Assembly (NCBI GenBank): GCA_015478945.1
Contig: JABUQX010021010.1
Location: forward strand, 1 to 49,332
Direction of reading: 5' to 3'
DNA from: Trachelipus rathkii
Lineage: Eukaryota; Arthropoda; Malacostraca; Isopoda; Trachelipodidae
DNA: 49,332 nt
Shown: piece by piece, positions 12,321 through 24,379 of the stretch
Numbering within the stretch: position 1 is the first letter of the stretch
How the letters are laid out: each line of letters opens with the position of its first letter
Notes under the pieces: generated by a model
The model's database searches: none
What the model saw: the letters and a program-made list of their open reading frames with translations, nothing else
What the model was told of the DNA's origin: nothing
Translations under genes and position numbers: made by a program

Positions 12321-13680
12321 ATGTAGTTTGCTATATACATAGGTTATCAATACCTCTATATGTAAAGTACCATAGTATTAATTAATAAAATAGTATAATT
12401 CTAAAGATATAAATTAAATTTATATAATATTTTTTTATATATCTAATATAACTATTATAATTGTTTAACATCTATTAAATAATAATTGCAATAAAATGGT
12501 TTTAAAAAAATTATATTGAAGATTGATATTTTTATACATTTGAGTTTATTTTGAGTTTAATATTTTCATACTAAAGAGAATACTTAAATTCCAATTTACA
12601 TTTACCTTCTAATATAGTTGAGAACTCCCTAATTCGGAGGACTGATTTTTCCGAGTCCAGCTGGGTTTTTGCATTTGTTTTGTTTTTTGTGTTTTCTATT
12701 TTTTTCATAAATAATATTAGTATAAGGTTAGAATTAAATGAATCACTGTTTGAGATACCTAACAGTCAATTATGCCGTTAATTAGCAGGAGGGATATTGA
12801 AACTGGACATGATTCAAATAATATACACTATGGCCAGTTTCGATATGCATTTGTAAATACGTATCTAAAATTACCCGTCAGTTTTATATTTTTTTTTTTT
12901 TTTAAACACTAATAGGAAATACTTTTTTGTCAAAGGAGTAATAACGACTTTTTTGACTAAATATATGCGAGGAATGCACAGGAAGTTACTGGGAGGGTTG
13001 ATCCTCTCGACCGATTCACATAAGTGATAACCGGAAGAGGAACGAGTAAAATCGTATCAAAGAAGGTATAGAAGACTAATATACCCCTCTCCTCGCTCAC
13101 GACAGGGAGGGATCTGCCGGAACCCCTCCAAGTTTGTCGCGTTTTGCGTTGATATTAATATATTGAGGCTCAATAGATAACAAAAGGATAAGAAAAGTAA
13201 ATTACACTGATACGAGAGAGTTCTAATACACTACGCCCTCCCACAATCGGGAGTTATGGAAAACGTCCGCACCGTTAACCTACTGTCCCCCGTCGGCTCG
13301 GCCCCCCTGATATATTTATTAATATTTATTTTTCCTTATAATGTCTTTTTTTTTTTTTTTATAATTATTTAAACTTAACCATTACATCAGTTTAATTTTC
13401 TAAAAAAATTTTTTTTTAATGTCTTACTTTTTTGTAATAACCTTTACACGCTGATTCCAAATATAAAAAATATGTAATTGGTATTTTCTGTAAGTGGTTG
13501 TAAACTCTATTTTTAGAGATACTATATTTATCATATTTAACTAATAAATAATAAATATTTAATTTAAGAATATAAAAAATAACTAGAACAGAGATAAATA
13601 TAAAAAGAAACGGTAGAGAGAGTCATTAATAGAGAGTTGTGAGTAGGACTAAAAGAAAAAGCAGAGAGAAAGATCCTTAT
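12321..13680. other. Gene-free AT-rich DNA with a GC-rich patch
   Basis: No gene. T-rich and A-rich homopolymer runs are common (12,891-12,903, 13,348-13,360). A patch at about 13,080-13,310 is unusually rich in C and G and lacks the local G bias on the + strand, suggesting a different origin, but I recognise no element in it. Confidence 0.5.
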
Positions 13681-14220
13681 AATAGGGTGTGAGACAATAG
13701 CTAAAGATAACGGTGAAGAGAGATCATAATTGTTATTGGTGTGGTGCTAAGACGGTGCAGAAACGAGTCTATATTCGGTGTGGGTGCTAAGAACGGTGAT
13801 GGAGTCCTTATTTGGGTGTTGGTAGTACTAAGAATTCGGTGAGGAGTCTTTTGGTGTGGTGACTAAGAAACGATGATAGTAGAGGAGTCTGTATTGAGAT
13901 GTGTGCTTAAGAACATAAGAAAATGTGAGAGAGTCTTATTTGTTTAGGTGGTTGGTAGACTAAGAACATGATTATAAACAGGTGAGGAGTCTTTTTTGGT
14001 GTGTGGTAGAAAAATGTAATGGTGAGGTAGACTTTTGGTGTGTGTGACTAAAGAAACGTGTGAAGGAGTCTTTGTGGTCCAGTGGTGGAAAAGAACGTGT
14101 GAGGTGTCTTTTGGATGTGTGTAATTGGCTATGACAGTGGGGAAGTCCATTTTTTGGTGTGGTGCTAAGAAATCGTGTGTAGAGATGATCTTTTTGGATT
14201 AAGTAGAAGTGAAAAAAAGA
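13681..14220 (+). repeat. Minisatellite cluster, about 14 degenerate units
   Basis: A run of units with the order GGTGTGGTGCTAAGAACGG, then TGAGGAGTCTTTT, read repeatedly with extra inserted bases. Good examples begin near 13,738, 13,851 and 14,154. Some units carry the type B core (GTAGAAAAATG near 14,006, GTGGAAAAGAACG near 14,083). The cluster ends in a purine run near 14,216-14,230. The minus-strand frame across it is only a translation of the repeat. Confidence 0.8.
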
Positions 14221-14775
14221 GAAAAAAACGGGGGTGGGATTTATCCTTGACTTTTGTAAAATTTTAATTTTTTTTTTATTGGTTGTCGGTTGATTTCATT
14301 GTCAAGATACTTTTTTATTTTTATTATTGTTTTTTTTTTTTGTTGTTTAATGTTGAATATCTTTTTTTGTTTTTTCTTTATATTGTGGTTATGGTTTTAT
14401 TATAATTTTATTTTTTTATTTTGTTTTTTACCATTTTCTGTTTAAGCATTTAAACGCTGAATTCAAAATGATGGTATTGGTTTTTCCTGTAAGATTTCCG
14501 TACTTTATCGAGAAGAATATATCCAATATGGTTGTATGAGAGTCGCTTTATTTGATTAAATGTGATTTTTAAAATAATTATATTAGAATAATAATTTCCG
14601 AGAGAGACTTTGTGGAATGCATGCTGTCACAGAGATAACCTCCAGCTGGAAGTATTTTCTCCATTGTTGTAGCTGATAGAGATTAATAACTGGCTCAATA
14701 TTTAAAAAAAAAAACAAGAAACGATAAAATCAAACTGACGGAAATGTCTTAAACATAAACAGGGCCTAATATTCA
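14221..14775. other. Gene-free T-rich DNA
   Basis: No gene seen. The segment has long T-rich runs on the + strand (14,265-14,440) and an A run at 14,702-14,714. Confidence 0.6.
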
Positions 14776-14779
14776 CTGG

Positions 14780-15125
14780 TATTAGTAGTAAGAGATTACT
14801 TATTATGGATTAGTATGGTGCTAAATGAACTAGGTTGTAAGAGAGTACTTTTGGTGTGGTGCTTAAAGATAACGTCATATTAAATAAATATATATATATA
14901 AGTGAGGAGTCTGGGTATTTGGTGTGATAGTATGGCCTTAAAGAACATAGTGTGTATATAAAAGGAGTCTTATATATTTTGGTCGATGGTGTAGGTGCTA
15001 AGTATAAACGTGTATGTAAGTATAAGATAGTAACTTTATATTATAGTATGGTATGTGGTAGCTTAATTAAGAACAGGTGGGAGGAGATCTTAATTATTAT
15101 ATTGGGATGTTAGGTGTACTAAGCC
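14780..15125 (+). repeat. Minisatellite cluster with TA insertions
   Basis: About 6-7 units readable, such as GAGAGTACTTTTGGTGTGG and GTGCTTAAAGATAACG. The next unit resumes with GTGAGGAGTCTGGG after an A/T insertion at 14,875-14,901. A similar break follows AAAGAAC near 14,946. The insertion point is the same as in the 2,641-2,850 cluster. Confidence 0.7.
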
Positions 15126-16795
15126 CAAAAATAGTTTTTCCTAATTCTGTCAACATTAACTGAAACTTGCTTATATATAAAGCTCGGTTAAGAAAATGTA
15201 GCATTATCCAAGGAGATTAAACTTATATCTGATCCCGATATGCACACACATATTCAAACCTTAAGACTTTAAACATCACGTGTTTTGGTTGGTTGCATAT
15301 TTTAAGTAAACTAATGGAGTAGTATGAATGGAGCTGAGAAACGGCGTGAGGTAGATGCCTTTGTTTAGATGGTGCGTAGTCGCAGACTAAGGACAATGGA
15401 GAGATTGTGAGAGAGTTACACATGAGTATGAGTATTGTTGAAGATTCCTGCAACCAACTTTCGGTGGTGATAGTGCGCTAAGAGATTAATACAGAACGAT
15501 ACTGGTGAATAAAGCAGGTACAAATGTAAAGATCGCTATAGATATGGTAAGCTAGCGTTCTGTACGGACAGCCGCATGCAGTATATAGCTTGTAAAGGAA
15601 TGAATGAGCCAAGATCTTCTTCTTACTCAATACAGATCTACTTGTCATGTATGCAAACGTGCAGATAGCTGCGAGTGAATACGATATCTTTGCCGGATCG
15701 CGTCCCATGGCGAAGAGTAAGGACATTAATGGGATGGAGAGGAATGACACAAAAATAGGTCATTCCTGACTTGTTGTACGTGGTTCGACCTCGAGAATTA
15801 GACACAGTGAGGAGCTTATTTTAAGGAGTAAGAGGAAAAATGGGTTCGCAAGAACGCATGCCTGTATGTTATACTGAGAGTATTGGCGATGTGAATCGGA
15901 GTGCATTTCGGATCGCTGAGAAAAGAAAACAGTTCTTTTACAATTTTTTACATAGTGATGAAAGGAAGTTCTTTTTTTTTACATGTAGCAGGATGAATGT
16001 CTATAGAACGAAAAAAAAAAAGGTTTTTCGTAACTATTTTTTTCTTTTTTTTGGTTTGTTTAGACGCTATAGTATAGTTATATACCGTGTGTAAGAAAGG
16101 AAGCTTCTTTTTTTTAGCAGTGTTGGTGTTGTACATATGGAACAGAAGTAAGGAATTCATGTTTTTTCAGAACTTTTCAGGCGAAGTCTAGATTGTAACT
16201 GAAAAAGATTCTTTTAAGGATTTCTCAGTAAAAGCATGAGATGTATCTTTTTTTAGTGGATGGTTAAAAAAAGAGATGGTGATTGACATGTCGTCTGTAC
16301 TTTTTGTGTTTACTTGTGTAGGATAACGGTAAAGCCTGTACAGTGTATTTACTGCTACTCACGCTATAAGTACTCTATTGCGTATGATCGGTGAAATAAG
16401 GAATCGCTACATCAAGAGTGAAGGGAGCTAACTGCATGTTCAGTGAGACGCTTGTACCGCACTTTATTGAAAGTAGTGGAGGGTCCATTCAAGTCTAAGG
16501 TCGTCTGTCTAATGCTTATTGTTAGGTCAGACCATCTTCCAAATAAACTTTGAACCTTTCAACGGGATTCAGAAACGACAAATCACGGGAGACAAGAGTT
16601 GAAGAACCAGAGATCTAACTCGACCCATGACGATAAAAAGAAACAATAGGTCCTTCTTTTACAAATATTGTATGCTGATTAAACAATTCAGTAATAGCGG
16701 CTATGAGATGGGTTACATATTATGGGCAATATTTTGAAATGAAGTTAGGTAAGATTACCTTTAATTGAGATGTATGGTTTAGCAGTAAATAATAT
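15126..16795. other. Gene-free mixed DNA with T-tract islands
   Basis: No gene recognised. Frames at 15,223-15,453 (-), 15,478-15,750 (-) and 15,840-16,160 (both strands) have no domain. In 15,900-16,270, GAAAGGAAG(C)TTCTTTTTTTT-like words recur (15,960, 16,096), possibly strongly altered type B minisatellite units. That reading is uncertain. Confidence 0.45.
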
Positions 16796-16799
16796 ACAG

Positions 16800-17260
16800 A
16801 AAAGCCGGGATTGAGGAGTTCTTACTTATCGGTGTGGTGCTTAAATAAACTAAATAATAGAACTAGGTTGAGTGAGTCTTTTAGATTGTATGTATGTATG
16901 TATGGTTGGTTGGATGAACTTATGTAAGTATCTTTTTTGGTAGATGGTGCTTAAAAGAACGATATATAATTATAGTATATGATATGAATGTAGTATATCT
17001 TTATGGTTGTGGTAGTTGTACTTAAATGTACAAAGGTGATTATGAAAGTACTTTATAATTAATGGTTGTGAGTGCTAAGTAAACTTAGAGATGTATAGTG
17101 ATAAGTTACTATATTATATTTATAGTAGTGTGTAGTATGCTATAAGAAACAACGGTGAAGTGTAAGCTACTTTATTTGAGTGTGGTGCTAAGAACGGTGA
17201 CGATTGTCTTAATATAATAAATATTGGTTAGTGGATGAGTACTAAGAACGATGGTAGAGG
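16800..17260 (+). repeat. Minisatellite cluster with TA insertions
   Basis: Units such as GAGGAGTTCTTACTTATCGG, GTGTGGTGCTTAAATAAAC and GAGTGTGGTGCTAAGAACGG (17,178-17,197) are separated by TA-rich stretches. One insertion follows AAAAGAACG at 16,961. Confidence 0.7.
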
Positions 17261-17600
17261 ATAGACACGCTATTATTTTAGGTGGGGTAAGGCCCGATGA
17301 GTTAGTTGCTCTTAAATTGAGAATAAAAACAAACCCTATGTGCCCATGTTTTAGGAGTTTGTTGTCTGTGTCCGAAGGGAAGCTACTCTGTACATCCATA
17401 TACAATATTGTGTGGTGTGTAGATGAGAGCTACTGCCTCAGTAGCAGAGTCAGCGGTGTGAGGGAGGTGAATACCTCATTTGAGTGCTCGGTGGCAATAG
17501 AATAGAGATATGCGAGGCCTGAGAACGAGCATATATACACGTTTTGGTTAAGGGGTGGTTGGGTCACTTAAAAGGCAAGGAAGGAACGCGGGTTCGAGGT
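17261..17600. other. Unique-looking island inside the minisatellite zone
   Basis: About 340 bases with little resemblance to the repeat. Overlapping frames on both strands (17,172-17,405 minus, 17,251-17,505 plus) give 77-84 residues with no domain I recognise. I do not call a gene. Confidence 0.4.
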
Positions 17601-17950
17601 ATGTGAATCTTAATTTGTGTGGTAGTGCTTTTTTTAAGCATTAGTAAGACAACTAGTGATGGAGTCATTAATTTTGGATGTTTGAGTATAGCGCGTATAG
17701 AACTAGGGTAAGGGAGATCTTTTTGTGTGTTAGAGTTAGTCTGCAAAGAGATAATTAAAATCAAGCTTTATAATAAAATTGAAAATGACACGCCTGAGAC
17801 CAACGGTAGACGATTGAGCATTACTGTATCTTGTCGGCTGGTGTTGTCAGTGAAAGAGTTATAGCTGAAAATGTCCGAAAATAACGGAAGGAGTCTTTTT
17901 TGGTGTAGGATGGTGCTAAAAGAACGGTGAGGAGTCTTTATGGATGTAAG
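17601..17950 (+). repeat. Minisatellite cluster
   Basis: Readable units include GTGTGGTAGTGCTT, GTGATGGAGTCATTAATTTT, AAGGAGTCTTTTTTGGTG near 17,888, GGTGCTAAAAGAACGG at 17,911-17,926 and TGAGGAGTCTTTATGG. The last two are close to consensus. Confidence 0.7.
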
Positions 17951-18475
17951 GTCGATCACACGACACGTCGACAAGAGAGAAATACACTTATAGGTGTGCG
18001 TTACCAAATGTGCCTCGAAGAACCGTGTCGCACCGAGAAGTCTTTTATATCGGATGATGGTGTAATTAAGAGAGCAGAGAAAAATGAAGTGTTAAAAGAA
18101 AAAATCGAGAAAAAGAAGGACCGGTTAAAAATAGTTCTTATACAAGGGTCGTTGGGTGCTCAAATATTACCATAAATTTAGCGGTTCGACGATAAAGCTA
18201 ATTTTATTTGGCATACATTCTTTCAATTCAAGCAGAGTCATTTTTTTGGTATAATTTGTTATAGAGTTGAAAAATGATAACTTGTGTACTGATTCATCAT
18301 TGATTTGTATATTTATTTGATGTGTATGTGTTGCAAAGAAACCGGTACGAGAAAGAATGTCAATTGAACTCGAGCCCATAGTAGGTAGTTGTTCTTGTAG
18401 GGGAGATTACAAACAGAGGGGGGGTGTACGCCGAGCGATCACTTTTCCTCTGGAGTGGAGGTGGAAAACAGAATT
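17951..18475. other. Gene-free island between minisatellite clusters
   Basis: About 525 bases with no recognisable repeat units. Frames at 17,927-18,175 (+) and 18,167-18,379 (-) code for 82 and 70 residues with charged, low-information sequence and no domain. I do not call them genes. Confidence 0.4.
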
Positions 18476-18479
18476 ACAT

Positions 18480-19400
18480 GGAACATGAAAACGGTGAGGA
18501 GTTCCTTTTGTTTTCTGTGTGGGGTTGCCGTAAATGAACGAGATTGATGTGGCGAGCCTAATAACTTAATTGAGTGCTCGATTGAATTTTTATAATTCCA
18601 GTGCTAAAGACGAGTGAAGACAGAGTACTTTTGTGTCGGTGTCTAAAGAACAAAGGCTGGAGACGAGTCCTTACTGGTGTGGTGCTAAAGATAAACATTG
18701 TAGTTGCCGCCAAAAAAGGATGTTTGACTTAGTGTTGAGGTGTGTGTGAACGAAAGTATATTAACGGAATATAAATGGGTGACTCGAAAGTGTGGTTCTT
18801 TTTTTTTTTTGGTGGTGGTGACTAAGAGAACGTAGTGGTGCAGAAGTGAGCGATTGGGGAGGGTTGGAGGGACGCGTCTTGTGTTCGGTGTTGGGTGAAG
18901 AAGAGATGGTGAGGGTGAGTCTTGTCGTTGGTGTGAGTGCTAAGAAACGTAGCGGTGCCGGGTGAGGGAGTCTTTATTTGGTGTGGTGAGACAGAGAATA
19001 CGGTGAGGGATGGGTTGGTTGCTATTTTGTGTAGTTATAGGAATGACTAGTGAAAACTTGAGATATAATAGCAATCAATATTTCTGAAACAATATTTTCA
19101 GTGATGAATAGGGAGTTTTACCCACTGTATATATTATGGTGTAGAGAGGAAAAAGAAACGGTAGCTGGAGGAGTCAGTTCTTTTTGGTGTGGTGGAGCTA
19201 AAGAAATTAAAGATTATAAAAAAGGCCCTTACCTTATTTGTTTTTATTTGGACGGCACAAGAGTTAGATATCCTCACTTATTTGGTAAGTGGTTAGAAAT
19301 AAAAATGAATAGGTGAGTATGAGTCTTTGTTATTAGGGTAAGTGGGTGTGACTTAAAGTAAACAAGTATATATAGTGAGGAGTCCTTAATATTATTGGTG
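18480..19400 (+). repeat. Minisatellite cluster leading into the main array
   Basis: Units become frequent: AACGGTGAGGAGTTCC (18,489), GGTGTGGTGCTAAAGATAAAC (18,676), GAGTCTTTATTTGGTGTGG (18,967) and GTGAGGAGTCCTTAATATT (19,374). Spacing is irregular and some halves are missing. The + frame at 19,101-19,316 overlaps repeat sequence and is not a convincing gene. Confidence 0.75.
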
Positions 19401-19789
19401 TGTCTTTTCCTCGTGATATAATAGGTCTATAGAGTATAATAAAGTAATAATATATATATTATATAATAAATACATAATAAGAAAGGAAATATATAAGATT
19501 TTATTTTTTAATAAAAAAATAAAAAAAATAAACTATATATATTTTAAAAATAATATATAACATATTAATAAATAAATAAAATAAGCTAAAAAAATCATAT
19601 TATAAAAAAATATAAAAAAAATAAAATATATTAAATTATATACAAACTCAACACCAGAGTGAAGTTCACAAACGGAAATTAAAATTAAAGTAACATAACA
19701 ACAACAAGAATCAAAAGATGAAAGAAAAAAATGGATTAAAATGATGTTCTACGTTTGTTTAACAGAACATTAGTGCACATGAGGCGTAT
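19401..19789. other. AT-rich gene-free spacer before the main array
   Basis: About 390 bases of A-rich sequence with many A runs and almost no G until 19,650. No gene and no minisatellite units, so it marks a sharp left boundary for the dense array. Confidence 0.65.
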
Positions 19790-22700
19790 ACCTTTTGGGC
19801 GTGTTGGTGAAAGAACGGATGTGAGGAGATCTTTTTTTGGGATGTGGTGCCTAGAACCGGGTTGAGGAGTCTTATTTTGGTGTGGTGCTAAAGAGAGTAG
19901 TAAGGAGTCTTTTAGGTTGTGGATGAAAAGAACAGGTGAGGGTCTTTTTGGTGGTGGTAAAAATGAACGGTGCGAGAGTCTTATTTTGGTGTGGTTTGCT
20001 AAGAACTGTGAGAGTCTTTTGGTATGGTGGGGGGGGGTTGAAAAAGAATGGTGAGGAGTTCTTTATAGGTGTGGAATGAGTTTTGTGTGCTTAGAACTTT
20101 TGTTATTGTGGATGTGAGTCTTAATTTTTTATTTTTGGGTAGTGCGTGAAAAAGAACGGTGATGATATTGAGTCTTTTGGGATGTGGTGCTAAGTATACT
20201 GGATGTAGGAGGCTTATTTTTGGATGTGGTTAAGAAATAGAACAGGTTGAGTAGAGTTCATTTTTATTTGTGAGTGATGGTGTCTATATGATTAATTATC
20301 TGGTGAGGATGTCCTTTTTGGAGTGTGTGTGAAAAGAACTGGTGAGGTGTTAGTTTTTATGGTGTGGTGTGGCTAAGAACAGGTGAGTGATCGCTTTTAG
20401 TTGTTGGGTGCAAATTATTGATAGGGACGGTGAGTGAGTCTCCTAATTGGTGTAGGTGCTAAAGAAAACGAGTGAAGGAGTCTTTTGGTGTGGTGACTGA
20501 AGAACGGATGAGAGAGTCCTTTTATGGTGATAGGTGCTTAATAGGCTAAAGAACGGAGTCTTTTTGGGTGATGGTGCTAAGAACGCAGTAGAAGGAGTCC
20601 TTATTGGTTGGTTGACTAACCAGAAACGGTGAGGAGTACTTTTGTGTGGGTGCATAAGAACGGTGAGGAGTCCTTATTTGGGTGGGTGCTAAGAACAGAG
20701 TGAAGGAGTCCTTTCTGGTGTGGTGCTAAGAACGGTGGAAGGAGTCTTTTTTTGGTGGTGGTGCTAAGAACAAAGGTGAGGGTCCCCTTTTATTGGTGTG
20801 GGTGCTAAGAACGGTGGAAAGGAGTCCCTTATTGGTTGTGGTGAGAAAATAATGGTAGAGGCAGTCTCTTTGGTGTGGTGCTAAGAACAGTTATTCTATG
20901 TGAGTGAGTCTTTTTGGTGTGGTGAAAAAGAACGGGTGAAAGCGAGTCTTTTTTATTGGTGTGGTAGCTATGAGACACAGTGAAGGAGTCTTTTGGTAGT
21001 GGTGGACTAAGAACAGGTGAGAGAGTCTATTTGGTGTGGTGAAAAGAACAAGAGTGAGGAGTCGTTTTTTGGTGTGGTAGCTAAGAACCAGGTGAGGAGT
21101 CCCTTTTTGAGGTGTGGTAAACAAAGGAAACGGTGCAGGAGTCCCTTTTTGGTGTGGGTAGGCTAAGAACGGGTTAAGAGAGAAAGTCCCTATTTTATTG
21201 GTGTGAGTGAAAAAGAACGGTGCGAGGAGTCATTTTAGGTGTGGTGCTAAGACAGAATAAGTGAGGAGTCTTTTAGGTGTGTGAACTTAGAAACGGTGGA
21301 GGAGTCTTTTAGTGTGGTGGAAAAGAATGGTGAGGATGTCTTTTTGGTGTAGGTGCTAAGAAACGAATAAGGTTGAGACAGTCTTTTGGTGTGGTGAAGA
21401 AGAAACGGTGAAGGAGTACATCTTAATATTGTGGGGTGAGTGGTGGCTAAGAACGAGACGACAAAGTCGTGAGGGAGTCCTTTTGGTGTGGTGAAAAAGA
21501 ACGGTGAGACAGGAGATCTTTTTATTGTGGATGCTTAAGAACGGTGGAAGGAGTCTATTGTGTGGTGAAAAAGAACGGTGGAGTCTTTTTGGAGTGGTGG
21601 CTTAAGAACGGTGGAGGAGTCTTTTTGGTGTGTGTGCTAAGAACGGTGAGAGAGTCATTTGTTTGGTGTGGTGCTAAGACTGGTGATAGAGCCATCTTTT
21701 TGGTGTGGTTGGCTAAGAACGGGTGATGAAAAGGGGGTATCTTTTAGGGGTGATGACGACATGATATAGAAACGGGTAGTCCTTTTTGAGTGTGGTGCTA
21801 AGAACGGTGAGGAGTCCCTTCATTTTTTTGGTGTGGTGCTAAAGAAACGGTGAGAGAGTCTTTATTGGTGGTAAGGGTGCTAAGACGGTGAGTGAGTCTT
21901 TTGTGTGCGTGGTGCTAAGAACTGGTGAAGGAGTCCCCTTTTTGGTGTGGGTGAAAAGAAAACGGTGAAAGGACTCATTTTTTTGGTGTGGTGCCTAAGA
22001 CGGTGAGGGAGTCTTATGGTGTGGTGCTAAAGGAAGCAGTGGAAAGGACGTCTTTTGGTAGTGGTTGCTAGACAGGAACGGTGATGCAAAGTCTATTTTG
22101 GTGTGGTGCTAAGAGAAAAGCGGAGATCTTTATTGTGGTGTGAGTGCTTAAGAACGGTGAGAGAAGTCCTTTTGAGTGTGGTGGCTAAGAACAAGTTGAG
22201 GAGATCTTTTTGGGTGTGGTGCGAAGACGGTGAGGAGATCCTTTTTTAGGTGTGGGTGCTAAAAGTAGACGGATGAGTAAGGAGTCTTTTGGTGTGGTGC
22301 TGAGAAGAACGGTGAGAGAGTACTTTTCGGTGTGGCTGCTCTAAGAACAGTGAGGAAGTCCTTTTTGGTGTAGGTTGACTAAGACAGGTGAGGAGATCCT
22401 TTTATGGTGTGGTGCTAAAAAGAACGGTGAGAGTCATTTATGGTGTGGTGACTAAGAACGTGAGGAGTCTTTTGGTGTGGGTCTGCTTAGCATATCCAAA
22501 GAGTCTGTTTGGTGTGAGTGCCTAAGAACGGTGAGGAGTCTTTTTGGCTGTGGGTGAACAAGAAACGTTGTGAGGAGTCTTCCTTGTGTGTGGTGCTAAG
22601 AAAGAGGTGAGGAGTACTTATTTGGTGTGGAGTGAATAAAGAAGGTGAGGATCTTTTTGGTGTGGATGCCTAAGGTTAAGAACGGGTGAGGTAAGTCTTT

Positions 22701-23572
22701 TTGGTGTGGTGGCTAAGAACGGTAAGGAGTCTTTTTGGGTGTGGTTTTTTTTGAGGGGGAAAAAGATTAGCAGAGGAGTTTTTTGGTGTGGTGCTAAGAA
22801 CGGTGGAGGAGTCTTTTTGGTGTGGTGGCGTAGAACGGTGAGGAGTCTTTTTTGGTGTGTGAAAAGAAAAGGTGAAGGAGTCCTTTTTGGTGTGTAGTGC
22901 TAAAAGAACGGAGTGGAAGGGGAGTGCCTTTTGGTGTGGTGAAAAGAACGGTGAGGAAGGTCTTTTCATGGTGTGGTGCTAAAGAAACGGTGAGGAGTCT
23001 TTATGGTGTGGTGAAAAGAACGTGAGGAGTCTTTTAGGTGTGGTGCTAAAAGAACGCCAAAACTTGTGGGAGTCTTTTTTGGTCGTGCGATGAAAAAGAA
23101 CGGTGAGAGAGTCTTATTTGGTGTGAGTGCTTAAGAAACGGTGAGGAGCATCGCTATCTTCTATGGGTGTGGTGCTAAAAAGAACGTGAGGAGTCTTTTG
23201 GTGGTGTGAAAGAAAAACGGTGAGGAGTCTTTTGGTGTGGTGCTAAGAACGAACGGTGAGGAAGGAGTCGTTTGGTGTGGTGCTAAGAAACGGTGAAGGA
23301 GTCCTTATTGGTGTGGTGCTAAAGAACACGGTGAGGAGATATCTTTTGGTGTGGTGCGCTAGAGACGAATAGTAGAAGGAGTCATTTTGTGTGGTGGAAA
23401 AAGAATTTCCACAACATCTTTTTTGTATTTGTGCTTAAGAACGGTAAGAAAGATCTTTTGGTGTGGGTGAAAAAGAACAGGTGAGGAGTCCTTTATGGTG
23501 TGGTGCTAAGAACGCGGGTGAGAGGAGTCTTTTGGTGTGGTGAAAGAAGAACGGTGAGAGTAGAGTCCCTTT

Positions 23573-23612
23573 TTATTGAAAATTAAAGATAAGTTATGTT
23601 TAGTTAGGTTTT
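23573..23612. other. Non-repeat interruption inside the main array
   Basis: About 40 AT-rich bases (TTATTGAAAATTAAAG, then AAGTTATGTTTAGTTAGG) replace part of a unit, after which the repeat resumes with TTTTGGTGGTGG. They could be an inserted fragment or a mis-assembled stretch. Confidence 0.55.
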
Positions 23613-23911
23613 GGTGGTGGTTGACAAAAGAACGGTGGAAGTCTCTTTGGTGTGGCGCTAAGAACGGTGAGGAGAGTCTTTAGGTGTGGTGCTAAATAAG
23701 AACCAGGTGAGAGAGCTCTTTTGGGTGTGGTGGCTTAAGAACGGTGAATGAGTCTTTATTGGTGGTGGTGATAAAGAACGAGTATACGGCGTGAGGAAAG
23801 TCATTATGAAGTGTGGTGTCTAAGAAACGGTGAAATGAGTCCTTTTTCGGTGTGGTGCTAAGAACGGTGAGGAGATCCTTTTGGTTGTGGTGCTAACAAG
23901 AACAGAGTGAG

Positions 23912-23960
23912 GATGTCTCTGGTTCAGGAAGGTTGGAGTTGTGATATTCCTTCTGACAGT
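23912..23960. other. Second non-repeat interruption inside the main array
   Basis: After GTGAGGATGTC, about 45 bases (beginning TCTGGTTCAGGAAGG and including GTTGTGATATTCC) do not fit the unit. The repeat resumes with GACAGTCCTTTTATGG. The origin is unknown. Confidence 0.55.
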
Positions 23961-24379
23961 CCTTTTATGGATGTGAAGCAATGGCTAAGATCAGGTGAGA
24001 GAAAGATACACACACTTTTATTGGTGTGGTGCTAAGAAACAAGGGTGAGGAGTCTTTGGGATGTGGTGACTCAAGAAACAGGTGGAGGGAGTCTTTTATT
24101 GGTGTGGATAGAAAAAGTAAAAGCCCGGGTGAGAGTAGTCTAATTGGGTGTGGTGACTAAGAAACGCGTGAGGAGTCTTTTGGTGTGGTGCTAAGAACCA
24201 GGTGAGGAGTCTTTTTGGTGGTGTGGTGGCTAGAGAACAGTGGAGGAGATCTTTGGTGTGGTGCATAAAACAGTGATAAGCTAAGAAACGGTGGATGAGA
24301 TCTTTTGGATGTGGAGTGAACTAAGATACGGAGTCTGTTTGGTGTGGGTGCTAAGAACGGTGAGGAGTCTTTTGGTGTG

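Larger units (their letters stand above)
19900..24120 (+). repeat. Subdomain with alternating type A and type B units
   Basis: Two unit types occur. Type A has GCTAAGAACGG in the middle. Type B has GAAAAAGAACGG and is about one base longer. Between about 20,900 and 21,700 they alternate closely: B cores appear near 20,918, 21,038, 21,113, 21,210, 21,328, 21,395, 21,490 and 21,566, with A cores between most of them. B cores also occur near 19,924, 20,150, 20,331, 22,943, 23,015, 23,087, 23,472 and 23,544. This implies a higher-order dimer of about 65 bp that is partly scrambled. Confidence 0.75.
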
